Positions 17,124-26,198 of a DNA stretch of 41,191 bases are shown in pieces. Source of the stretch: Verrucomicrobiota bacterium. Its GTDB lineage: Bacteria > Verrucomicrobiota > Verrucomicrobiia > Verrucomicrobiales > DEV007. The position numbers were made by a program, and so were the translations under genes. The stretch lies in assembly GCA_963205275.1 (NCBI GenBank), contig CAUJIH010000092.1:1-41191 (forward strand). The letters run 5' to 3'. Under the pieces are notes generated by a model. It had not been told where the DNA came from. It was given only the letters and a program-made list of their open reading frames with translations, and searched no databases. The first letter of the stretch is position 1; each line of letters opens with the position of its first letter.

Positions 17124-18746
17124 ATGAAATCGGACAGATTGGAAGCTAGGATCCAAGGACGGCGGCGCTTGCTGACGTTACTCCTCGTCGGAATCGCATT
17201 CAGTCTGAGTCTGCTCCGTCTCTCGGCGGCTCCTCCGAATGTGCTTTTCATCGCCATTGACGATCAGAACGACTGGATCGGGCACCTTGATATTCATCCT
17301 CTAGCGAAGACTCCCCACCTAGATGCGCTAGCCGCTCGCGGGACGACGTTTCTCAATGCTCACGCGAACGCTCCTCTTTGCAATCCCTCTCGCACCAGTT
17401 TGCTCCTAGGATTGCGTCCGAGCACGACGGGGATCTATGGCCTATTTCCTTGGTTTCGCAATCTGCCTGAGCTGGAGAATCGAGTGACTTTGCCCCAGCA
17501 TTTCGCCGCGCAGGGATACAAGACTCTGGGAGGGGGAAAAATTTATCACGGGGGAGGTGTGTCCGGTCCGCTGCGGATCGAGAGAAAGGTCTTTGAAGAT
17601 CGAGGGGCGAAGAATCTACCGGGAGGCGACATCCCCAAGCCCTACGTTAAAGGGCTGGAGGTGGAGTTTCAGGTCGTCGGGCCGAGACCCGGGCTGGGGA
17701 CGCGCCCGCCGCAGAAGCTAGTTCCTGTCAGTGCATCGGGAGAACACCCTCTAGTAGACTGGGGAGTCTGGCCACTGGATAACGACGATACACAGAAAGG
17801 TGATTATCAAGTGGCGAGCTGGGCGGTGAATCAGTTGAAAGATCTGAAAAACAGCGGTAGCAAAAAACCCTTCTTTCTCGCGACGGGCTTTTTCCTACCG
17901 CATGTCCCTTGCTATGCGACACAAAAGTGGTTCGATCTTTATCCTGACGACGATTCGCTACTGCCGCCTATTTTAGGGAATGATCGCGATGATACTCCGC
18001 GTTTTTCCTGGTATCTCCATTGGCGATTGCCCGAGCCAAGACTGAAATCCCTGCAAGCAAGTGGGCAATGGAGAAATCTGGTACGCAGCTACCTCGCCTG
18101 CACCAGCTTCATCGACGCCCAGATTGGACGAATTCTGGATGCTCTGAAGGAAAACGGACTGGAGGAGAATACCATCGTCGTCGTGTGGGGCGATCACGGC
18201 TGGCATCTGGGCGAAAAGGGAATCACGGGTAAGAATACGCTCTGGGATCCGGGAACGCGTGTACCGCTGATTTTTGCAGGACCCGGGGTAAGCCCAAAAC
18301 AGCGCTGCGAGCAGCCTGTGGAATTGCTCGATCTCTATCCGACCCTGATTGATCTGGCGGACATCGAGAAGCGATCCGATCTCGAAGGTCTGAGCCTAGC
18401 CCCCCAGTTGCGCGATGCTTCTGTCGTCAGAGATCGCCCTGCGGTGATTACGCAGAATCAGGGAAATCACGCCGTGCGGACGATAGACTGGCGCTACATT
18501 CATTATGCTGATGGGAGCGAGGAGCTTTACGACATGAAGAAGGACTCGCACGAGTGGACAAATATTGCTCGCGACCCTGCTCATGCTTCCGTGATAGCCG
18601 ATCTGAAAAAGTGGCTCCCGAAAGTTGATGTCCCTCCGGCTCCCGGCAGTGCGCAGCGTGTGCTAACCTACGATGATCGAATGGATCAGGCCGTGTGGGA
18701 AGGTGAAGTCGTGCATCGCAGTGATCCTATTCCGGCGGATCCTTGA
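17124..18746 (+). CDS. Secreted sulfatase, type I formylglycine family
   Basis: About 540 residues from the ATG at 17124; two GTG codons just upstream are in frame. A signal peptide with basic start and hydrophobic core (LLTLLLVGIAFSLSLLRL) precedes PPNVLFIAIDDQNDW, whose Asp pair binds the metal. The formylglycine site is CNPSRTSLLLG (about Cys86), a canonical Cys-type C-x-P-x-R. Further motifs are GGGKIYHGG, FLATGFFLPHVP and WGDHGWHLGEKG. The layout resembles iduronate-2-sulfatase-like (S1_7) enzymes that remove sulfate from polysaccharides. A formylglycine-generating or anaerobic maturase must act in trans. It converges with the DUF455 gene 29 bp away. Confidence 0.93.
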   Translation: MKSDRLEARIQGRRRLLTLLLVGIAFSLSLLRLSAAPPNVLFIAIDDQNDWIGHLDIHPLAKTPHLDALAARGTTFLNAHANAPLCNPSRTSLLLGLRPSTTGIYGLFPWFRNLPELENRVTLPQHFAAQGYKTLGGGKIYHGGGVSGPLRIERKVFEDRGAKNLPGGDIPKPYVKGLEVEFQVVGPRPGLGTRPPQKLVPVSASGEHPLVDWGVWPLDNDDTQKGDYQVASWAVNQLKDLKNSGSKKPFFLATGFFLPHVPCYATQKWFDLYPDDDSLLPPILGNDRDDTPRFSWYLHWRLPEPRLKSLQASGQWRNLVRSYLACTSFIDAQIGRILDALKENGLEENTIVVVWGDHGWHLGEKGITGKNTLWDPGTRVPLIFAGPGVSPKQRCEQPVELLDLYPTLIDLADIEKRSDLEGLSLAPQLRDASVVRDRPAVITQNQGNHAVRTIDWRYIHYADGSEELYDMKKDSHEWTNIARDPAHASVIADLKKWLPKVDVPPAPGSAQRVLTYDDRMDQAVWEGEVVHRSDPIPADP

Positions 18747-18775
18747 CTCTCCTCCGATCTTGGCGAAGGGGAATT

Positions 18776-20836
18776 CTACGAAATCCGTGCTACGGCTACG
18801 AATTTGGTGCCTTCACGCCGCTCGGTGAGAATAATGGAGCCGCCGACGAGTTTCCCGTCTTCATTGATCACAGGGCTATCATCTGCCTCGGTGAGTCGAT
18901 CCGGCTTTGTCAGGAAGAAAAAGAGGTCCCTGCCGTGCGCGATACGTCGCTTTAGTTCCAAAGCAACTCGCCCCATCGTATAGCGTGGATTAACTTCGCA
19001 GATGGTTCGGTGGGCTAGTTCGCCTGATTCACTTTTGGGTGCGCGATACACATAGGTATCGATTCCCAGCGGTCCTTCATATCCACTGTTTTTCGCCCAG
19101 TTCATCAGATCTGCGGCCAGAGGACCATCAGGAGAGTAGACAGGCAGGCAGTGTTGCATCAGGAATCGGGCAAGCACCGGATCGAAGTCTTTGCAGAACT
19201 TTGATCGACAAATACTGCCCCGATATAATCCCACCCCCTTCACCGATTGTTCGACGAAACCGATGAGTCGAATTTCGTTTCCAGTGATCTGATACTGGAC
19301 AGAGAAATCAAACACACGATCCTGGAATGGTTCGATAAGAAAACAGGCTTCTGAAGAGCGATCTGCGGCGAATCTGGATTTCAGATCGACAGGCATCTCT
19401 GCGGTGGAAAGTAACTGGTGCCCGGAGCCGGCTGTGGAGTATGCTCGTTTGAGAAGCACTTGCTCGTATCCTGCCTCACGAAATTCTTTGATCGCTCTGG
19501 CAGCTTCTTCTTCTGCGGTGCACGGGACGCCGGGAGCCATCCAACGTGCGAGTGCGCGGTGTTGCGCTGCCTTTGAATACAGGGCGCGAATCGCAGGCGT
19601 CCACTCCGGTAAATCCGGTCCGGCTCCTCCGGGTGAAAGTGCGGAGAATCGCTCGTGTAAATCAGGGGAAAGCGCCCAAGGGCGAAGTTCTCCGCGCTTG
19701 CGACTGGCCAGAAGTCCGCTTCGAGAGACACAGCCATCGGAGGAGAGAAGCTCGATCTCAGGCAGTGCCAAGCCGTGTCGAGCGAGATGCTCCAGATGTG
19801 CCTCAGACGGTGCGTGGCGCAACAGCAGGACATCGTCCTTTCGGGCGAGAAATCCTACCAGTAGCTCGAGATCCTCAGTGATGGCCCGTCGGGCGGCATC
19901 GGGGTGATAGGACTGTGGCCAATGCTCGACTCGCTGTTCAACGTCTGGATTAAAAAAGAAAATGTTGGGCGTTCTGCCTTTGGATCGCTCGAAGAGGGCT
20001 AGCTTTCGAATGTAGTCCTCATCGAAACCGACGGCACGGCGTCCTTCTGCGTTGAACTCCGTTCGATTTCCCTTTGCCCGACTGGGGGAGAGAGGATAGG
20101 GGAGGCGCGCTTCCAAGGCGTCCCAGTCACTCAGCGATGGATCTTTCCACTGACGGAACCAATGCAGTCCGTAGCTAACGTGGGAGATTTCATCCTGATA
20201 GATGCGGCGGAGGATAGAAGCGGATTTGGAGTCTCCCGCCTCGGACAGGACTGCGGAAAAGTGGCGTGCATAATCGAGATTGGCCTGTTCGAATGTTAGA
20301 CTCAGGCGCGAGACGTAATCCAGCGGACTCTCCATCGGAGAGATGGCGTTCCAGAAGTAGGGACTCAGCGGATATTGTCCGAGGGACACCCCACATTCGG
20401 CCATGCGCGCCAGATACCAGCGCGTGTGTCGTTGCTCTTCCCGCAGCGTGTTCGCGAGTCCGATACGAAATTCTGTCGGAGCATCGGGGAAGCGCAGCAG
20501 TGCCAGCGCCATCAACTCAGCGGCCAGCAGTTCGTGATTGGCGAAAAAATGGAGTAGAATGCCCCTGCTTTCGTCATTCATGAGCACAGGCCGAGTTGGT
20601 AATTTGGGGCGGAGCGCCCCCGCACTGGCAAAGCGGTGCTCTGAAGAGCGGGCGGGTATGATCCCCATCCACTGAAATTTGCCAGACGATAGAGTGTTGG
20701 CTGAACTCGTGTCGAGAGGGAGTGGACGCAACTTTTCGTCCATGGCTTCAGTGAATAGAACTCGCTGGGCTAGTTCATTCAGGGTCTCGCCTTTCGCGGG
20801 AGACTCGTCATCCGAGTCGTGGAAAATATCCGTCAT
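18776..20836 (-). CDS. Ferritin-like DUF455 domain fused to ATP-grasp domain
   Basis: 686 residues. The N-terminal half (about 80-285) matches the DUF455 ferritin-like family: HELLAAELMA (Glu102/107), EEQRHTRWY (Glu134, His137), TFEQANLDYA (Glu183) and DEISHVSYG (Glu216, His219). These are the paired E and ExxH ligands expected for a diiron site. The C-terminal half (about 440-640) resembles an ATP-grasp ligase: VLLKRAYSTAGSGHQ (Lys463), FLIEPFQDRVFDFSVQ, and the metal/ATP-binding ICEVNPRYTMGRVALELKRR. The pairing in one chain suggests an oxidative step coupled with ATP-driven amide or peptide bond formation; that is inference, and the substrate is unknown. The gene is alone, divergent from the LptF/G-like permease and convergent with the sulfatase. 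No signal peptide, so cytoplasmic. Confidence 0.8.
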   Translation of the reverse strand: MTDIFHDSDDESPAKGETLNELAQRVLFTEAMDEKLRPLPLDTSSANTLSSGKFQWMGIIPARSSEHRFASAGALRPKLPTRPVLMNDESRGILLHFFANHELLAAELMALALLRFPDAPTEFRIGLANTLREEQRHTRWYLARMAECGVSLGQYPLSPYFWNAISPMESPLDYVSRLSLTFEQANLDYARHFSAVLSEAGDSKSASILRRIYQDEISHVSYGLHWFRQWKDPSLSDWDALEARLPYPLSPSRAKGNRTEFNAEGRRAVGFDEDYIRKLALFERSKGRTPNIFFFNPDVEQRVEHWPQSYHPDAARRAITEDLELLVGFLARKDDVLLLRHAPSEAHLEHLARHGLALPEIELLSSDGCVSRSGLLASRKRGELRPWALSPDLHERFSALSPGGAGPDLPEWTPAIRALYSKAAQHRALARWMAPGVPCTAEEEAARAIKEFREAGYEQVLLKRAYSTAGSGHQLLSTAEMPVDLKSRFAADRSSEACFLIEPFQDRVFDFSVQYQITGNEIRLIGFVEQSVKGVGLYRGSICRSKFCKDFDPVLARFLMQHCLPVYSPDGPLAADLMNWAKNSGYEGPLGIDTYVYRAPKSESGELAHRTICEVNPRYTMGRVALELKRRIAHGRDLFFFLTKPDRLTEADDSPVINEDGKLVGGSIILTERREGTKFVAVARIS

Positions 20837-20954
20837 TCTCTTTTAGGGGAAGCTCCTCCTTGACCGTATCCGGAGATACGGTGAATTTCCTCATTCATTT
20901 CAGCTTTTTGAAAGGTCGGGGATTTTTAGAAACTCCGGTCAGCAAAGATGTCTC

Positions 20955-22691
20955 ATGATCAACATTCTGACAAGCACTCCCCTTGCTCGTGCCGCGCAGC
21001 GTTTAAGCTCGATGCTTTCCACTCGGATTTCTACGTGGAAATCTCATGGTGACAAAGCTGGAGGCGTTTTCAAAATTCTAATGGCGATTTTTTGCCTCGC
21101 AATGGGAGGAATCTTTCTTTCGGCGATTTTCATCGAGAGCGAGTCCATGGCTTCCGGAGCGGCAAGTGGAGAAGAAAGCATGCTTTCGTCTCTGCCCGGC
21201 GTCATTCCGCTGGTATTTCAGGGAGTGGCCTTTTGTCTGGCTCTGGCTGGATTTCTCACCAGTCTCTGGATGTCGTCGAAGTCGTCGATGATCGCTCGCC
21301 GTCGCATCATCGTATTCGCCCTAGCGTTGGCGGCGCTGGCGGCGCTCTCCGCATGGCTGCCATCAGACGTGATCAGCACCCGTGAAGCGATCTTGGGGAA
21401 GGCTCCGGCTGGGGAGACTCCCTCAATTCTGGCCTATTTGGGCAAGCTCCTCCTCATCGCGTCTCTCATCCTCAGCGTCCCCGTGACGTCTTTCGTATAT
21501 TTTCGGCTGGGACTGATGGATCGCTATGTGATCCGGAATTTCCTGACTCCATTTTTGATGTGCCTGTTTTCCTTCATGTCGATCTGGATTTTGGCCAACC
21601 TGATGGATGATGGGGACACTCTCTCTGTCTTGCCTTTTAGCGAGGTGTTACTTTTTTACCTGACACAAATGCCGTTCGTCATTCTGTTCTCGCTACCTAT
21701 CGCGGTTCTACTATCGGGACTCTATGCGATGAGTCAGATGTCCCGATCCAATGAGTTCATCAGCATGATCGGGGCAGGGCGCAGTGTGCTGCGCATTTTA
21801 ACACCTCTGTTTCTGTTGGGACTTTACATTTCCCTGATCGGGCTGGCGTTTAAATATGAGTGGGCACCGAAGTCTGTGGGATACCGGAAGGCGGTGCTCG
21901 AGACGGCGGCACGAGAGAGCTCTGCGAAAGCTCCGGCGATGCCGGTGCGGAAGAGCGCTCCCTTATGGGCGAAGCGTGGCTGGATGTATGTGAATGCTGC
22001 GGATCGCCGCTGCTGGTTCGTCGGAGGAATTCCATTGAAATTGAGCGATCCGATGGCTGATGTCGTGATCACGGAACTCAACGATGAAGATCAGCCTGTG
22101 ACGATGTGGATCGCCAAGCAAGCGAAGTGGATTTGGAATGCGTCACCGCCGAAATGGATTCTGAGTGATGTGCGCATCTATCGCTATGGTGCGAATCACG
22201 TCCCGACGCTGTCTAGCGAGAAGCGACTGGAGATTACCGACTGGTCGGATACGCCATGGAAGGTTCTGAGTTCTTCCCAAAATCCGGAACATCTAGGACT
22301 CCCAGAGTTGCAGACCTATTTGCTTGCACATCGCAATTTGGACGAGAAAGCGCTGGCCCCTTTCCGGACGAGTCGGTGGAACATCATCGCCGAGCCTCTA
22401 GGCTGCCTGGCTCTGCTGCTGGTGGCGGCTCCTTTGGGGATCGTGTATTCGCGTCGCGGAGTGATGAGCGGAGTGAGCGGTGCCATCGCTGTATTTGCGT
22501 TCATGTATGTGATGCGAGCTACGATGAGTGCCCTGGGGAACATTGATCGCGTGCCGCCCTTCCTAGCGGCCTGGTCCACAAATTTCATCGTAGTAGGAAT
22601 AGGGATCGCACTACTCTGGTTCCGGGCACAGAATCGAGACGTTCCGAGTCTGAAGGCAGTGTTTTCACGAATGATTCACAAGGCAAACTGA
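20955..22691 (+). CDS. LptF/LptG-family permease with extra N-terminal membrane domain
   Basis: 578 residues, against ~360-390 for usual LptF/LptG. From about residue 190 it follows the YjgP/YjgQ family: LMDRYVIRNFLTPFLMCLF, YLTQMPFVILFSLPIAVLLSGLYAMSQMSRSNEFISMIGAG, a periplasmic beta-jellyroll (about 310-450), and a C-terminal membrane bundle with LGCLALLLVAAPLGIVYSRRGV. In the LptB2FG ABC exporter such subunits pull lipopolysaccharide from the inner membrane. The first ~185 residues add about four hydrophobic segments with no counterpart in E. coli LptF/G. LptB and the second permease are not in the window. The next gene starts three bases after the stop. Confidence 0.9.
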   Translation: MINILTSTPLARAAQRLSSMLSTRISTWKSHGDKAGGVFKILMAIFCLAMGGIFLSAIFIESESMASGAASGEESMLSSLPGVIPLVFQGVAFCLALAGFLTSLWMSSKSSMIARRRIIVFALALAALAALSAWLPSDVISTREAILGKAPAGETPSILAYLGKLLLIASLILSVPVTSFVYFRLGLMDRYVIRNFLTPFLMCLFSFMSIWILANLMDDGDTLSVLPFSEVLLFYLTQMPFVILFSLPIAVLLSGLYAMSQMSRSNEFISMIGAGRSVLRILTPLFLLGLYISLIGLAFKYEWAPKSVGYRKAVLETAARESSAKAPAMPVRKSAPLWAKRGWMYVNAADRRCWFVGGIPLKLSDPMADVVITELNDEDQPVTMWIAKQAKWIWNASPPKWILSDVRIYRYGANHVPTLSSEKRLEITDWSDTPWKVLSSSQNPEHLGLPELQTYLLAHRNLDEKALAPFRTSRWNIIAEPLGCLALLLVAAPLGIVYSRRGVMSGVSGAIAVFAFMYVMRATMSALGNIDRVPPFLAAWSTNFIVVGIGIALLWFRAQNRDVPSLKAVFSRMIHKAN

Positions 22692-22694
22692 CCT

Positions 22695-23393
22695 ATGGCC
22701 ATCGTTCAGGATTGGAAAATTCGGGCAGCTCAGGCTGTCTGCCATGAAACCGGGCGAAGCTTTGTTGATGGCGAGGTCTTTCTGACCTGTCTGTTTGAAG
22801 ATTCAGATTCAGACGGGTTTGTGCGTCGGGATTATTCTCTGAAGGCTTGGGAGAGCGTGCAAAGCTCCCTTGCCCCGGCTCCTTACTCTTTCTGGAAATC
22901 CACATTTCGGATATCGGAACCCGTCGAGACGGCGAAATCCTCCATCACAGAAACTCCCGTTGAGGATCTGTTGCGGCGCTTTATCGAAGAAGATTCTCCC
23001 GCGACAGAAAAGGCTCGTTATATCCTGGTTCTAATGCTAGAAAGGGGTAAAATTCTGCGCCAGGTAGATTCGAGAAATATCGGTGAGCGCAATCTGATCT
23101 TTTATGAGCACAGTAAAACCGGGGATGTATTCATCGTGACCGATCCCGGCCTGAAGCTGTCAGAGGTCGAGGATGTGCAGCGTGAGGTGATTGAGTTAAT
23201 TTCTGAAGGAGATAAGAAAAGCTCGACGGAATCAGCGAAGCAGGGAGTCATGGAGCCATCCGAGTCCGATCCCAGCGACGATAAAGAAAAATCCCAGCAG
23301 GAGGGTGACCAGGCCACCGAGACCGAAGATCAGGCGGTTACCCATTCCGGTGAGGAGACGACGGATGCTATCGGATCGGATCCGAGCATATAG
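22695..23393 (+). CDS. Unknown protein with acidic low-complexity tail
   Basis: 232 residues, starting three bases after the LptF/G-type gene, hence probably co-transcribed. The first ~175 residues look like a folded domain: QAVCHETGRSFVDGEVFLTCLF, RRDYSLKAWE, DLLRRFIEEDSPATEKARYI, and YEHSKTGDVFIVTDPGLKLSEVE. A similar protein is, to my memory, repeatedly found in Verrucomicrobiota as an unnamed family, but I cannot check this. The last ~55 residues are a Ser/Glu/Asp/Lys-rich disordered tail. The DNA for that tail (23232-23393) is antisense to the end of a plausible membrane-protein gene. Function unknown; no signal peptide. Confidence 0.7.
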   Translation: MAIVQDWKIRAAQAVCHETGRSFVDGEVFLTCLFEDSDSDGFVRRDYSLKAWESVQSSLAPAPYSFWKSTFRISEPVETAKSSITETPVEDLLRRFIEEDSPATEKARYILVLMLERGKILRQVDSRNIGERNLIFYEHSKTGDVFIVTDPGLKLSEVEDVQREVIELISEGDKKSSTESAKQGVMEPSESDPSDDKEKSQQEGDQATETEDQAVTHSGEETTDAIGSDPSI

Positions 23394-23510
23394 AGAGGGA
23401 TGGAATTCTCCTAGAAGGTAAACGATCACTTGCACGAAGCCAGAGAGCACGAGGAACCAAGCTCCGATGAAGATGGCTCGTACGGCGAAGGCGAAAAAGG
23501 CTTCGTTCAT
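23232..23510 (-). CDS. Small membrane protein, three hydrophobic segments
   Basis: A 92-residue frame with three good membrane helices: FAFAVRAIFIGAWFLVLSGF, a middle stretch FVQVIVYLLGEF, and GLGGLVTLLLGFFFIVAGIGLGW, linked by a basic loop (YARIRSDSIRRLL). I do not recognise a family. It overlaps the last 162 bp of the plus-strand unknown gene in antisense. The hydrophobicity pattern looks selected, and the counterpart in the other strand is disordered, so this may be the more constrained of the two. It is divergent from the M14-type gene across a 229-bp gap in which I saw no clear promoter. Confidence 0.5.
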   Translation of the reverse strand: MNEAFFAFAVRAIFIGAWFLVLSGFVQVIVYLLGEFHPSLYARIRSDSIRRLLTGMGNRLIFGLGGLVTLLLGFFFIVAGIGLGWLHDSLLR

Positions 23511-23739
23511 GGAGGCGAATCATTCCGTATTTCCCGGAACTTCTGATACGATACGGGAGATGAACCCTCTTTCCAATTGGTTTTAGAATGTCATGGTAGC
23601 GAATGATCAAGAATCAGGCTAGAATGGCCTGCGGATTCAATGGACCACTCGAAGCGATTCGGATAAAATCAAAAGGTCGTCGAAGGCATGAGAGCAGTTC
23701 CTTCCTTCCTTCCATTCATTTGAATTTTGAGCTTCCAGA

Positions 23740-24504
23740 ATGTCCCGAGAACCACAGGATCCTGTTACACTCTTTCAGAAGGCTTTTGCTGAAGCGGCTC
23801 GATCTCATCATCTCGCATGCGAACCGATGACTCGGATCGCGGAGGATGAGATACGGATTTGGACTCGTCCTGCGATTGGACGGGCGCGTCATACGGTCTG
23901 CCTATCCTCTGGTATGCACGGAGATGAGCCGTGCGGTCCGATGGCGCTACTGCGCTTTTTAGAAGTCGCTTCGTTGAGCAGGGACTGTGACTGGGTGATC
24001 GCTCCCTTGCTTAATCCTACGGGCTATCGGGCGGGGACTCGGGAGAATGTGGAGGGAATTGATCTCAACCGGGATTTCTATCGCCGACGAAGTGCCGAAG
24101 TGACCGCCTTAATCGATTGGTGGAATATGCACTCACCGAAAAGTTTGATTCATCTGTCTCTGCACGAGGACTGGGAAGCCGATGGTTTTTATCTGTATGA
24201 AATTCTCACCAGTACGAATTCTCCCGTGGGAGGAGAGCTAATGGACGAATTCAGGCGTCACTTTCCTGTGGAGGAAGAAGGCCTGGTCGACGGACATGAG
24301 CTGAGTGCTCCGGGATTAATTTTTCATCGCCCAGAGCCAGATGAAGACAAGGGTTGGCCGGAGGCGATTTGGCTGGTGAAAAGCTTTCCGACTCATTCTC
24401 TCACCTTCGAGGCCCCCGGAAGGCAGAATGCGGAATTGCGTACTGAGGGACTTGTTTCCGCCATTACGTCCGCGCTTCAGCGCCTTGACCTATTCATGAA
24501 GTGA
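23740..24504 (+). CDS. M14-type zinc hydrolase (MpaA/aspartoacylase-like)
   Basis: A 254-residue cytoplasmic-looking protein (no signal peptide) with a carboxypeptidase A-like fold. Zinc ligands are His and Glu in SSGMHGDEPCGP and a later His in HLSLHEDWEADGFYLYE. GIDLNRDFYRR is the substrate-binding Asn-Arg, and LTFEAPGRQ supplies the probable catalytic Glu. Family members cleave peptides, N-acyl-amino acids or murein tripeptides (MpaA removes the terminal diaminopimelate). The small size and short DFYRR loop fit the MpaA-like group; a peptidoglycan-recycling role is inference. It lies 33 bp before the GH20 gene on the same strand, and the two could act together on recycled wall fragments. 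Confidence 0.82.
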   Translation: MSREPQDPVTLFQKAFAEAARSHHLACEPMTRIAEDEIRIWTRPAIGRARHTVCLSSGMHGDEPCGPMALLRFLEVASLSRDCDWVIAPLLNPTGYRAGTRENVEGIDLNRDFYRRRSAEVTALIDWWNMHSPKSLIHLSLHEDWEADGFYLYEILTSTNSPVGGELMDEFRRHFPVEEEGLVDGHELSAPGLIFHRPEPDEDKGWPEAIWLVKSFPTHSLTFEAPGRQNAELRTEGLVSAITSALQRLDLFMK

Positions 24505-24537
24505 GGCTATGCCCAAAGGAGCGACTGACTTCTCTCT

Positions 24538-26166
24538 ATGACACACTACCCCCGATCAATCGTTTCGCCTCGTCGTAATTTTCTCAAACAGGCTGCTTCC
24601 CTGTCCTGTCTGGGGGCTTTCTCCCAATGCTTTCCAGACGTTCTGGCAGAGAATTCTGACGCGGCTGCTTCAGCTCCCCCATGGAGAACGATTTATCCGT
24701 GGCCGCAGAGCGTAAATTGGGGAAAGGGAATGCTCCGCTTTTCTGGCCAAGTAACCCTTTTCAGCGGAGATGGCAGCGATCAGAAGAAGATCGAGACCAT
24801 TGTGGACCTCTGGAATCGCTTCACCTTTGGGAAGATAGCACTGAATAGAAAGGTAGATCCGAAACTGAGGGCAAATGAAATCGTCTTTGCCAGCGATTCC
24901 AGCCTTCCTGCGATCCCATCGATAGAGCTTGATCCGAAGGGGAAGGGCAGTTACTCGCTCGACGTTACTGCACAGGGTGCTGCGATTCGGGCGAACGATG
25001 GGATCGGTCTTTTGCACGGCTACTACACGTTCCTTCAATTGGTGGAGCCTCTGGATGAAGTCGACGGGACACTGAGTTTTTCCCTACCCTGTACAAAAAT
25101 TCACGATTCCTGTGATTTAGCTTTTCGTGGCTTGCATCTTTGCATTTTCCCCGAGAGTCCCCGGCACATGATTGAACGAGCCGTGCGATTGGCTGCCTTT
25201 TTCAAATTTACGCATGTCGTACTCGAATTTTGGGGGACGTTGAAACTCGACGCTCTCGCAGAGCTTTCTTGGCCCGATGCGTGGACGAAGGAAGAGGCGG
25301 AAAAAATCGTCGAAATCGCTCGCTCGATGGGACTGGAGGTGATTCCCATGTTCAATTCCTGGGGGCACGCGACTGAGAGTAGGGTCAAATACGGACGACA
25401 TGTGGTGCTGGATCAGAACCCGTCCCTAGCCCCACTCTTCGAGCCAGATGGCTGGACTTGGTGCCTGAGCAATCCCCGATCCCTCGACCTTCTTCAGAGC
25501 GTTCACGACGAGTTAATCGAGTTTGCAGGGCCGGGACAGTATTTCCATATCGGCTGTGACGAAGCCTATTCCCACGCCACCTGTGACCGCTGTTATCCGA
25601 AAGATCGAGTTAAGTTGCTTGCGGATCATGTGAATCGTCTCGCAGCACATCTGGAGAAGCGTGGACGCCGTCCGCTGATGTGGGGGGATGCTCTGTTGGA
25701 ACGGGGAAAATGGCCGAAGGGATTCGCAGCGAACGGAACTGCCGAGATGCCTACGCACCTAGCTCTGGATCAGATATCTAAGAAGGTCATCATCACGGAC
25801 TGGCACTATGGGGCGGATGGGGAAGTTCCGACTTTGGCTCATTTTCACGAACACGGATTTGAAACCATCGCCTGTCCCTGGAATGGCACTGGAAATATTC
25901 GAGCACTGTCCCGCGCCGCGTATCAGAGCAAGAGTTTAGGCGTTCTCATGACCACTTGGCATCATCTGGTGGAGAGTATGCCGCTGCTTTCGTATGTGGC
26001 GACTTGTCTGTGGACAGAAAAAGCATCTGGTCTCGCACTACCACAGGCCAACAATTCCTTCCCGAGAACAGCCACTGCATCGCTGCTACGCAAACTGGTT
26101 CCCGCAGAAGGCAGTTTTGATCGAGCTGGTTGGAACCCTTGGGAGATGCCTGCGGAAAAAGACTGA
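24538..26166 (+). CDS. Secreted GH20 beta-N-acetylhexosaminidase-like enzyme
   Basis: 542 residues with a twin-arginine leader (SPRRNFLKQAASLSCLG). An N-terminal alpha/beta GH20b-like domain (about 48-190, with GLLHGYYTFLQLVEP) precedes a TIM-barrel of GH20 type: RGLHLCIFP, VIPMFNSWGHATES, and the catalytic Asp-Glu pair in YFHIGCDEAYSHATC (Asp341/Glu342). The enzyme would release terminal hexosamine from glycans by substrate-assisted catalysis. CDRC near the active site is a common feature of this bacterial subgroup. Downstream comes the convergent, broken methyltransferase gene 32 bp away. Confidence 0.87.
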   Translation: MTHYPRSIVSPRRNFLKQAASLSCLGAFSQCFPDVLAENSDAAASAPPWRTIYPWPQSVNWGKGMLRFSGQVTLFSGDGSDQKKIETIVDLWNRFTFGKIALNRKVDPKLRANEIVFASDSSLPAIPSIELDPKGKGSYSLDVTAQGAAIRANDGIGLLHGYYTFLQLVEPLDEVDGTLSFSLPCTKIHDSCDLAFRGLHLCIFPESPRHMIERAVRLAAFFKFTHVVLEFWGTLKLDALAELSWPDAWTKEEAEKIVEIARSMGLEVIPMFNSWGHATESRVKYGRHVVLDQNPSLAPLFEPDGWTWCLSNPRSLDLLQSVHDELIEFAGPGQYFHIGCDEAYSHATCDRCYPKDRVKLLADHVNRLAAHLEKRGRRPLMWGDALLERGKWPKGFAANGTAEMPTHLALDQISKKVIITDWHYGADGEVPTLAHFHEHGFETIACPWNGTGNIRALSRAAYQSKSLGVLMTTWHHLVESMPLLSYVATCLWTEKASGLALPQANNSFPRTATASLLRKLVPAEGSFDRAGWNPWEMPAEKD

Positions 26167-26198
26167 ATTTTTTAAGTGATCTTCGCACCTTCGATCAT

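Noticed and set aside
19404..19907. 167-codon plus-strand open frame opposite the DUF455/ATP-grasp gene
   Set aside because: Arg/Ser/Ala-rich shadow with no motif; the minus-strand frame has clear domain signatures throughout.
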